Shown piece after piece: positions 25,983-33,334 of a stretch of DNA of 64,000 nt. A model generated the notes under the pieces. The model was not told the DNA's origin, made no database searches, and saw nothing but the letters and a program-made list of their open reading frames with translations. Both the position numbers and the translations under genes were made by a program. The stretch's first letter is position 1. Every line of letters starts with the position of its first letter. The stretch comes from Phocaeicola_A sp045647865 (lineage in GTDB: Bacteria > Bacteroidota > Bacteroidia > Bacteroidales > Bacteroidaceae): NCBI GenBank assembly GCA_045647865.1, contig JAZRMW010000061.1, positions 146,341-210,340 of the forward strand. Direction: 5' to 3'.

Positions 25983-27583
25983 TGGAAGAAGCATCAGTTT
26001 TTGCCCCTGTAGGGAATGAGGAAGTATTCGACCGTATCGAACCATTGGATACTCATGGGGGGACATCGCTTGCATACCTTGCATGTATCAATGGTCAACA
26101 ATATTTCATGAAGCAGTTGAAAGCGGAGTACGTGAGCAATCCGCGCTATCGTATCATGTTCATGAAAGAGTTCTGCAAAGGACAGGAAATCAACCATCCG
26201 AATATTGTCAGTTACAAGGAGACAGGAGAGAATGCCGATGGCCCATATATGCTGATGGAATATGTAACGGGGGATACATTGGCGAAGAAACTGGAGGATG
26301 AACCTGAATATTTCTGCAACCGTTACAATCTGGACAAGTTCTTTACCCAATTGTTGCAAGGATTGAAGTGCTTGCACGAACACCACATTGTCTATTGCGA
26401 CCTCAAGCCTGAGAATATCATGCTCACGCGCATCAACAACGATGTGAAGATACTGGATTTGGGATTTTGCGAAACAGACGATTATGTCTTTACAGCAGGC
26501 TTGACCAAGAGCTTTGCTGCTCCCGAACAAAAACAGACAGAGCGTAATAAGTTGGATGTACGTACTGACATCTATGCCGTGGGCAGATTGATGGAGTATA
26601 TCGAAGAAAAAACGGACAAGCGGTTACCGGTCGCCTATCGCCATGTGATGAAACGCTGCCTGAAAGAGGAGAAGGCAAAACGGTATGCGAGTGCAGAAGA
26701 GTTGGCCAAGGCATTGAAGCGATACGAACGGTTCATGTGGATAAAATTCAGTTGTGCGTTCATTATCATAGCCGCAACGTTGGGTTGGTGTATTAGTAAC
26801 GGGAATGACATGACCGGGAAAACCATCACGATGGACGGTCTGCACTATACGATTACATCGGAAGATAGTGCCACCTGTGCCGTGACAGGCAGAAGCCCCG
26901 ATATTCATAGAGATGTAAATACGGGATATATCAACTTATACATAAAGGACTGTATAGATGTAAATGGTAAAATGTATCGGGTAACTGAAATCGGAAATGG
27001 TGCATTCTATGAAGATTCGGTGTCCAGTGTGGACTTGCCTGCTACACTGAAGAAGATAGGAAAGAATGCTTTTTATCGCACCAGTCTGTTGGCATCGGTG
27101 AATATTCCGGAAGGTGTGACTGAATTGGGGACCAAATGTTTCTATGGTTCAGGGATTGCTTCTGCGAAACTGCCTAATAGTCTGAAATCTATTGGAGAAA
27201 CAGCGTTTGGGGCTTGTGGAAATCTGAAACGCATTGTTGTTCCGGAAGGCGTGACAGAACTGCAACTTGACGCCTTTGCCGAATGTGAGAAGATGGAATC
27301 CATAAAACTTCCATCCACGTTGGAAATCATAAGGAGAGGAGTGTTCTGGAAGTGCTACAACCTGAAAGAGATAACCATACCTGCCAGTGTCCACACCATT
27401 GGAGAGTATGTATTCTACTATTGCGACAGCCTGAAGCATGTTTATAATTACGCGCCTGAGCCACAAAACCTCTCTGTCATCTTCAAACATCGGGATGTTA
27501 CCGTCCACGTGCCTGCTGCTTCTGTAGAGAAGTACCGCCAAGCCGAACATTGGCGGGACTTGACGATTGTGGGGATGGAGTGA
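25982..27583 (+). CDS. Membrane Ser/Thr protein kinase with outer LRR_5 domain
   Basis: A 533-residue Hanks-type kinase. The cytoplasmic domain (about 18-245) has Lys44 in YFMKQLK, the catalytic loop YCDLKPEN (Asp140, Lys142, Asn145), the metal Asp159 in a DLG version of DFG, and the APE motif as AAPEQ (about 179-183). The Gly-rich loop is weak (THGGTSLAY). One membrane segment (253-271) follows. The outer part (about 325-500) consists of some six LRR_5 repeats of the BspA type, such as LKKIGKNAFYRTSLL and LKSIGETAFGACGNL. This is a receptor-kinase layout in which a BspA-like module may sense an external ligand. It is coupled to the preceding 188-residue gene. Confidence 0.88.
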   Translation: MEEASVFAPVGNEEVFDRIEPLDTHGGTSLAYLACINGQQYFMKQLKAEYVSNPRYRIMFMKEFCKGQEINHPNIVSYKETGENADGPYMLMEYVTGDTLAKKLEDEPEYFCNRYNLDKFFTQLLQGLKCLHEHHIVYCDLKPENIMLTRINNDVKILDLGFCETDDYVFTAGLTKSFAAPEQKQTERNKLDVRTDIYAVGRLMEYIEEKTDKRLPVAYRHVMKRCLKEEKAKRYASAEELAKALKRYERFMWIKFSCAFIIIAATLGWCISNGNDMTGKTITMDGLHYTITSEDSATCAVTGRSPDIHRDVNTGYINLYIKDCIDVNGKMYRVTEIGNGAFYEDSVSSVDLPATLKKIGKNAFYRTSLLASVNIPEGVTELGTKCFYGSGIASAKLPNSLKSIGETAFGACGNLKRIVVPEGVTELQLDAFAECEKMESIKLPSTLEIIRRGVFWKCYNLKEITIPASVHTIGEYVFYYCDSLKHVYNYAPEPQNLSVIFKHRDVTVHVPAASVEKYRQAEHWRDLTIVGME

Positions 27584-27600
27584 CTTTCTTCCCTTTTTCA

Positions 27601-27688
27601 CGCAGATAGCTGCATTGTCCTTCGCAGCTAACTGCATCAACTCACACAGCTAGCTGCATCGGCTCACGCAGCTAACTGCATTTTTTTC
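27601..27688. repeat. Four tandem 22-bp palindromic repeats
   Basis: Units start at 27601, 27623, 27645 and 27667. Each has a 15-bp core CGCAGCTAACTGCAT (variants CGCAGATAGCTGCAT, CACAGCTAGCTGCAT) and a 7-bp variable spacer; the last unit runs into TTTTTTT. The core contains the near-palindrome GCAGnTAnCTGC. The array lies in the gap between the converging kinase and rnr genes and starts 18 bp after the kinase stop. The final unit with its T run may help termination on the plus strand. Confidence 0.85.
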
Positions 27689-27710
27689 ATGGATTATTTT
27701 GTTCACTCTT

Positions 27711-29939
27711 CTACTGCCATCCCTCTTCACTGAAGTCGGGGATTTCTCCACGCAAAGGACGGTTGTGGCCTCGCGGGCCATAAGAGCGTGCGTCCTCTTC
27801 GGCAGGGATGAAGTTCAGCTGTTTTTTCTCCAAATTGGCACTGGCGACACGTATCTTCATTTTGTCACCCAAGCTGAAGCGGTTGTGGGTACGGCGTCCG
27901 ATGAGGCAGTAGTTGCGTTCGTCGAACTCATAGAAGTCATCACCCAAGTCACGCATGGGTATCATGCCTTCACACTTGTTTTCCTCAATTTCTACATAGA
28001 GTCCCCAGTCGGTCACACCACTGACAACGCCATCGAACACACGTCCGATATGTTCGCTCATGAATTCTACCTGCTTGTACTTGATGCTGCTACGCTCAGC
28101 ACTGGCGGCCAACTGCTCCATGGATGAAGAGTGTTCGCACATCTCCTCGTATTTCTGCTGCTGCACAGTGCGTCCACCATCCAGATAACGGGTCAACAGA
28201 CGGTGCACCATCATGTCGGGATAACGGCGTATGGGTGAGGTGAAATGGGTGTAGTAGTCGAATGCCAGTCCGTAGTGCCCGATGTTGTGGGTGCTGTACT
28301 TGGCCTTCTGCATGGTCTTTAGGGAGATGAGTTCTATCAAGTTCTGTTCGGCCTTTCCGTTCACTTCGGCCAGCAACTTGTTGAATCCTTTGCTGATGTC
28401 GGTTTTGGTACCATTCCCACCGCGCAATTTATAGCCGAACTTGGCAATGAATTGTCTCAGACTGTCCAACTTCTCTGGGTCGGGCAAATCGTGTATGCGG
28501 TACACGAATGTCTTGACCTTCTTGTTCTTGGCCACCTTCCCGATGTCTTCGGCAACGGTACGATTGGCCAGCAACATGAATTCTTCGATAAGTTTGTTGG
28601 CCTCCTTCTGTTCCTTGAAATAGACACTCAGTGGCTTTCCGTTCTCATCGATACGGAAACGTACCTCCACACGGTCGAAGTTGATGGCACCCGCTGCAAA
28701 CCGTTTCTCGGTGAGTCGTTCGGCAAGGCGGTTGAGAGTGAGGATTTCATCCTTGAAGTCTCCTTCACCTCCTTCTATAATCTCTTGTGCCTCCTCGTAA
28801 GTGAAACGCCGTTGGCTGCGGATGACGGTGTGTGCAATACGATAGTTCTTCACCTCGGCCTTGTCGTTGATGTGGAAGATAACCGAGTAGGCCAATTTGT
28901 CCTCATTGGGGCGGAGTGAACAGAGCAGGTTGCACAGGCGCTCGGGAAGCATGGGGATGGTGCGGTCCACCAGATAGACTGATGTGGCACGGCGGTAGGC
29001 CTCCTTGTCGATGATACCTCCTTCGGGTACATAGTGGGTGACATCGGCAATGTGTACACCCACTTCCCATAATCCATCCTTCAATGAGCGGATGCTGAGA
29101 GCATCATCGAAATCCTTGGCATCTATGGGGTCGATGGTAAAAGTGGGGACTCCACGGAAGTCTTCACGGCGGGCTATTTCATAATCTGGTATTTCGTCGG
29201 GAATCATATCGGCGGCACGTTCTACCGCTTCGGGATATTTATAAGGTAAACCGTATTCGGCCAAGATAGCATGCATTTCGGCATTGTTTTCTCCGGCTTT
29301 GCCCAAAATGTCAATGACCTGTCCAATGGGGTGGCGCGAATCTTCGGGCCATTCTACAATCTTCACAACCGCTTTATCGCCATGTTTGCCGTTTTTCAAT
29401 TTGCTTTTGGGAATGAAAATGTCGCAGTCCAATGTGCGAGTTTCGGTCAACAAAAAAGCATAACTGCGCTCTACGTGCAGAGTGCCTACAAATGTATCGT
29501 TTGTCCGTTCGATGATTTCAATGACTTCGCCCTCCTTGGCCCGTCCGCGCCGTTTGGCAAAGAGGGTCACTTTCACACGGTCACCGTCGAGTGCATGGAG
29601 TGAATTTCGTTCAGCAATGGAAACCGGCTCGCTACCATCGTCCGGCACAAAGGTATTCCGTCCGCTGGGTTTGCGTTGGAAAACCCCCTCCAATGTCTGT
29701 CCGAAACTACATAATTTGAATTTCCCACGAGATACTTCACGGACATATTCATCGAAAAGCATATCTGAAAGTACATCCAGACAAAGCATCTTCAAAGGAT
29801 GTGTCTTCAGACCAAGGTCGGAAAATATTCTTTTTGTTGTAAATTCCCAATCCGGATTTTGTTGGAAGAGTTCCATCAACAACTCTGCCATGGCTTTCTT
29901 ATTAAGGCGTTTGCCTGATTTTTTTTCTACTTTTCCCAT
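27711..29939 (-). CDS. rnr: Ribonuclease R
   Basis: A 742-residue 3'-5' exoribonuclease that degrades structured RNA. An N-terminal winged-helix segment (about 12-70) is followed by cold-shock-like OB folds, then the RNB catalytic domain with the metal-binding aspartates in TIDPIDAKDFDDALS and the DRTIPMLPERL segment. A C-terminal S1 domain (about 640-715, VSGVTDWGLYVEIEENKCEG) is present. Length and order are standard. The gene converges on the kinase and diverges from the epimerase gene. Confidence 0.96.
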   Translation of the reverse strand: MGKVEKKSGKRLNKKAMAELLMELFQQNPDWEFTTKRIFSDLGLKTHPLKMLCLDVLSDMLFDEYVREVSRGKFKLCSFGQTLEGVFQRKPSGRNTFVPDDGSEPVSIAERNSLHALDGDRVKVTLFAKRRGRAKEGEVIEIIERTNDTFVGTLHVERSYAFLLTETRTLDCDIFIPKSKLKNGKHGDKAVVKIVEWPEDSRHPIGQVIDILGKAGENNAEMHAILAEYGLPYKYPEAVERAADMIPDEIPDYEIARREDFRGVPTFTIDPIDAKDFDDALSIRSLKDGLWEVGVHIADVTHYVPEGGIIDKEAYRRATSVYLVDRTIPMLPERLCNLLCSLRPNEDKLAYSVIFHINDKAEVKNYRIAHTVIRSQRRFTYEEAQEIIEGGEGDFKDEILTLNRLAERLTEKRFAAGAINFDRVEVRFRIDENGKPLSVYFKEQKEANKLIEEFMLLANRTVAEDIGKVAKNKKVKTFVYRIHDLPDPEKLDSLRQFIAKFGYKLRGGNGTKTDISKGFNKLLAEVNGKAEQNLIELISLKTMQKAKYSTHNIGHYGLAFDYYTHFTSPIRRYPDMMVHRLLTRYLDGGRTVQQQKYEEMCEHSSSMEQLAASAERSSIKYKQVEFMSEHIGRVFDGVVSGVTDWGLYVEIEENKCEGMIPMRDLGDDFYEFDERNYCLIGRRTHNRFSLGDKMKIRVASANLEKKQLNFIPAEEDARSYGPRGHNRPLRGEIPDFSEEGWQ

Positions 29940-30044
29940 TGTCTGTTCAGATTATGTATAGGCGGATAAATGCATCGTCCTTTCCCTTTATCCTTCGTTT
30001 TCGTTCTACAAAGGAAACAAAATAATCGGTTGGTTGGATGTTTT

Positions 30045-30076
30045 TTTGACAGTTATTTATAAAAATTGTATCTTCG
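30045..30076 (+). promoter_or_regulatory. Promoter of the epimerase/PAP2 pair
   Basis: TTTG (30045-30048), 20 bp, then TATCTTCG (30069-30076), a one-mismatch -7 box. Confidence 0.65.
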
Positions 30077-30087
30077 CGGCCTGAATG

Positions 30088-30184
30088 GCTACAAGTTGTT
30101 ATTTATGAACTGCAGATTGCGAGTCATCATGCAGTATAGAATCCGTCACTTGTAGCTTGTCACTCGTAGCTAAAAACTAAAGAC
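30088..30184. repeat. Intergenic palindromic repeat, family A, copy 2 (degenerate)
   Basis: The words GGCTACAAGTTG on the left and CACTTGTAGCTTGTCACTCG followed by TAGCTAAAAACT on the right match the family A repeat. It lies in the leader of the epimerase gene and ends 6 bp before its ATG. Confidence 0.6.
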
Positions 30185-31228
30185 ATGAAGATTTTAGTCA
30201 CCGGAGCCAGCGGTTTTATTGGCAGTTTCCTTTGCGAAGAGGGGCTTCGACAGGGACACCAAGTGTGGGCAGGCGTACGCAAGAAGAGTAGCCGCCGCTA
30301 TCTACAGGATACACGGTTGGAATTTGCCGAGCTGGATTTCTCCAATCCTGAAGTGTTGCAGGCCCAATTGGCTTCTCACAGACAGAAGCATGCCGGTTGG
30401 GATGTGGTTATCCATTGTGCCGGTGTTACCAAATGTCCGCGTGAGGAGGACTTTGAGTTGAACAACCATGTTTATACCCGTCATCTGGTGGAAGGACTGA
30501 TGCAGGCAGGGATTACTCCCGGACAGTTTATCTATCTCAGTTCGCTCAGTATTTTTGGACCTGTCCGTGAGCAGATTGCACATGCTGATTTCCCTCATGG
30601 CTCTTCGTGTATGTATGCTCCCATTACGGAATCGGATACACCGCAGCCCAATACCGCTTACGGACGGAGCAAACTTCGTGCAGAGCAATATTTGCAGAGT
30701 TTGGGTGACAAACTGCCTACCGTTATTTTCCGTCCTACGGGCGTTTATGGCCCTCGGGAGAAAGATTATTTCCTGATGGCCAAAAGTATCAAAGGGCATA
30801 CGGACTTTTCGGTAGGATTCCGTCGCCAGGAGATTACGTTCATTTATGTAAAGGATTTAGTGGGGGCTATCTACCGGGCTGTAGAGAAGCATGTCACAGG
30901 GCGTGCCTATTTCGTAAGTGATGGTGGAATCTACGAGAGTCGTGCATTCAGTGACTTTATCCAACAAGAGTTGGGAAATCCTTGGGTGTTACGCATCAAG
31001 AGTCCCTTATGGTTGCTGAAACTCATCTCTTATACGGCCGGATGGGGAGCCTCACTCATGGGTAAGACCTGTACTTTGAATAAGGATAAATATCAAATAA
31101 TGAAACAGCGCAACTGGCAATGCGACATCGCTCCATTGAAGGAAGAATTGGATTGGACTCCTCAATACAATCTGGAGCGTGGTGTGAAAGAGACCATAGC
31201 GTGGTATAAACAAGAAAAATGGCTTTGA
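30185..31228 (+). CDS. NAD-dependent epimerase/dehydratase
   Basis: A 347-residue extended short-chain dehydrogenase. The cofactor loop is TGASGFIG near the N-terminus, and the catalytic Tyr-Lys pair is in TAYGRSKLRAEQ. VIFRPTGVYGPREKD is the usual substrate-side strand. The substrate is probably a nucleotide sugar or a lipid-linked or steroid-like compound. The coding end overlaps the following PAP2 gene by 10 bp, so both steps may belong to one lipid or glycan pathway; this is inference. Confidence 0.88.
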   Translation: MKILVTGASGFIGSFLCEEGLRQGHQVWAGVRKKSSRRYLQDTRLEFAELDFSNPEVLQAQLASHRQKHAGWDVVIHCAGVTKCPREEDFELNNHVYTRHLVEGLMQAGITPGQFIYLSSLSIFGPVREQIAHADFPHGSSCMYAPITESDTPQPNTAYGRSKLRAEQYLQSLGDKLPTVIFRPTGVYGPREKDYFLMAKSIKGHTDFSVGFRRQEITFIYVKDLVGAIYRAVEKHVTGRAYFVSDGGIYESRAFSDFIQQELGNPWVLRIKSPLWLLKLISYTAGWGASLMGKTCTLNKDKYQIMKQRNWQCDIAPLKEELDWTPQYNLERGVKETIAWYKQEKWL

Positions 31229-32190
31229 TACAAACACTTACAGAACCTGTCGAGAGACAGAAGGGACTTTTTGCTATCGAACGCATTAGTTTGGCATACA
31301 ATGCGTTCACTACGGTGTTGATAGGTTGTTTCTATATGCAACTGATGAATCCGGGCATACAATTGCTTGAACGTATGGGAATCGTGGGTATGACGGCTTT
31401 GTGCTATCTGTTGTACCAATGGAAACCCAACCGGTTGACGACTTTCATTCGTGTGGTGGCTCAATTGGGATTATTGGCTTATTGGTATCCTGACACGTAT
31501 GAATTCAATCGTCTGTTCCCGAATCTTGACCATTTGTTTGCCGGATGGGAACAGGGACTGTTCGGATGCCAACCGGCTCTGCTTTTCAGTCAAGTTTGTC
31601 ACACGGTATGGTGGAGCGAAGCGTTCAACATGGGATATTGGGCCTATTATCCCATGATTTTCATTGTAGTCCTCTACTATTTCTTTGCCCGTTACGAGGG
31701 GTTCTTGAAGACATCTTTCATTGTCCTCTGCTCGTTTCTGCTCTATTATGTCATCTATCTGTTCCTGCCTGTTACAGGACCACAGTTCTATTTCAATGCC
31801 ATCGGGTTGGAGCAGGCAGCTATGGGATTTTTCCCCAACGTGGGGGACTATTTTCTGCACCATTCGGAGTTGTTGCCCAATCCCGATTCGATTGATGGTC
31901 TCTTCTTTCGTTTGGTAGAGAATGCACAGGCGGCAGGTGAACGTCCTACGGCTGCATTTCCCAGTTCCCATGTAGGCATGTCCACCGTCCTGATGATATT
32001 GGCATGGAAAGGAAACCGCAAGTTGGCATGGGGTATGTTTCCCTTCTATCTGTTGCTTTGCGGGGCTACTGTTTATATCCAGGCGCATTATCTGATTGAT
32101 GTCTTGGGGGGATGGGTGTCGGCTATCATCATCTATTTCCTGTCTGTGGGTCTCTATCGTTTGAACACTTGGCACATTGCCAATAAATAA
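31219..32190 (+). CDS. PAP2-family membrane phosphatase or phosphotransferase
   Basis: A 323-residue protein with about six membrane segments. The phosphatase motifs of the PAP2 superfamily are visible: GERPTAAFPSSHVG (motif 2, with the SSH histidine) and AHYLIDVLGG (motif 3, with the nucleophilic His). The layout resembles the inositol-phosphorylceramide-synthase-like branch, and Bacteroidales make sphingolipids, so a lipid head-group role is plausible but unproven. It overlaps the epimerase gene by 10 bp. Confidence 0.85.
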   Translation: MALIQTLTEPVERQKGLFAIERISLAYNAFTTVLIGCFYMQLMNPGIQLLERMGIVGMTALCYLLYQWKPNRLTTFIRVVAQLGLLAYWYPDTYEFNRLFPNLDHLFAGWEQGLFGCQPALLFSQVCHTVWWSEAFNMGYWAYYPMIFIVVLYYFFARYEGFLKTSFIVLCSFLLYYVIYLFLPVTGPQFYFNAIGLEQAAMGFFPNVGDYFLHHSELLPNPDSIDGLFFRLVENAQAAGERPTAAFPSSHVGMSTVLMILAWKGNRKLAWGMFPFYLLLCGATVYIQAHYLIDVLGGWVSAIIIYFLSVGLYRLNTWHIANK

Positions 32191-32329
32191 GAGCGCGAAG
32201 AGCAGTAAAGAAGAATGAATAGTGATTTATAGATGCGCAAAAAGAAGCGAAACTGGGTGTATTTGCTTCTTTTTGTTGATAATTCATTTGTTTGCATTGT
32301 AAATGTGATAGAACTTCGCTAAATATTCT

Positions 32330-32337
32330 TACCTTTG
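32330..32337 (+). promoter_or_regulatory. -7 promoter element of the thioesterase gene
   Basis: TACCTTTG, 31 bp upstream of the start codon. The upstream TGTG at 32304-32307 (22 bp away) is a poor -33 candidate. Confidence 0.5.
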
Positions 32338-32368
32338 CAGCCCGAATAAAAAGAAATAGATAAAAACG

Positions 32369-32818
32369 ATGATAGAAAATACAACATTCAGGCATTCGAT
32401 GCCTGCCCAAATCAGATTCAGCGATGTTGACCAGTTCGGTCATGTGAACAATTCCGTTTACTTCTCACTTTACGATTTGGCTAAAACCACTTATGTGAAA
32501 GAGGTATTGTCGGGACGTATGAAATGGAATGAAGTGGGTATTGTCGTGGCCAATATCAGTGCCAATTTCATGAGTCCAATCTTTTTTATGGATAATGTGG
32601 ACATTGAGACTACCACAGTGGAATTGGGCAATAAAAGTTTTACCCTATTACAGCGTGCTATAGATTCGGAAAGCAAAATGGTGAAATGTGAATGCCGCAC
32701 TGTGATGGTCGTGTATGATCTGAAGACGCAGACACCCATGCAAATGCCGGAGGAATATAAGATTGCCATTTGCGAGTACGAAGGTCGGACATTGGACGAA
32801 TTGGGAAAGAAAAAGTGA
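32369..32818 (+). CDS. Acyl-CoA thioesterase (hot-dog fold)
   Basis: A 149-residue cytoplasmic thioesterase. IRFSDVDQFGHVNNSVYF carries the conserved Asp and HVNNxxY segment of the 4-hydroxybenzoyl-CoA thioesterase group. It is the second member of this family in the window, only distantly similar to the one at 4567. Substrate unknown. It stands alone between its promoter and a strong terminator. Confidence 0.88.
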   Translation: MIENTTFRHSMPAQIRFSDVDQFGHVNNSVYFSLYDLAKTTYVKEVLSGRMKWNEVGIVVANISANFMSPIFFMDNVDIETTTVELGNKSFTLLQRAIDSESKMVKCECRTVMVVYDLKTQTPMQMPEEYKIAICEYEGRTLDELGKKK

Positions 32819-32866
32819 TCTTTTTTGGGGGAGGATTTAATCATTCAACTCCCGCTTTGATAATAT

Positions 32867-32908
32867 AAACGATGAGGGATGTGTCGTGTGACGCATCCCT
32901 CATCGTTT
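32867..32908. terminator. Bidirectional terminator hairpin
   Basis: AAACGATGAGGGATG and CATCCCTCATCGTTT form a perfect 15-bp stem with a 12-base loop. It closes the thioesterase gene and, on the other strand, a possible small membrane-peptide gene. Confidence 0.8.
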
Positions 32909-32920
32909 ATTGGTTGTGGC

Positions 32921-33010
32921 TCATTTTGTTTTTCCTGCAAAAAATAAGACATTACCTACTATCGCAATAATTGCAATAATTACAAAAGCGATAGGCGTTA
33001 AAATGTTCAT
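32921..33010 (-). CDS. Possible 29-residue membrane peptide
   Basis: The minus-strand frame encodes MNILTPIAFVIIAIIAIVGN, then VLFFAGKTK and a stop: one hydrophobic helix with a short basic tail. Size and shape match known bacterial one-helix peptides, which often act as subunits of transporters or respiratory complexes. It is followed by a strong hairpin. No clear promoter is seen and the family is unknown to me. The remaining gap to leuS (33011-33253) shows nothing else. Confidence 0.45.
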   Translation of the reverse strand: MNILTPIAFVIIAIIAIVGNVLFFAGKTK

Positions 33011-33253
33011 AAATCTTTTTACCTTTAAAATTAATACCAAATAATTACTTTGGGTATTATTCAGACAACCTTGTGGTGATCTGTTTTTTTTGTTATCCTA
33101 ATGCCTTTGAAAGGCGTTGCAAAGGTAGTGGTATTTCTCTGTATCTACTAACATTGAACAGCTCTATAACATAAAAAAAATCTTTTTTTGACCTAAATCA
33201 ACAGCAATTCCCTTCTTCAATTCTATATAACAAGCAAAAATAAACGCGTTTAT

Positions 33254-33284
33254 TTTGTTCTTCCCTTGGCTTTCTCTATCTTTG
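33254..33284 (+). promoter_or_regulatory. Promoter of leuS
   Basis: TTTG (33254-33257), 19 bp, then TATCTTTG (33277-33284): an exact match to the Bacteroidetes housekeeping promoter, about 50 bp before the start codon. Confidence 0.85.
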
Positions 33285-33334
33285 CACCCTGTTATTATAA
33301 TAAGGTATAATCATAACAAAAACAAATATCCGCT

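Noticed and set aside
27601..27688. CRISPR array
   Set aside because: Units are only 22 bp with 7-bp spacers, there are just four, the cores are variable, and no cas gene is nearby.
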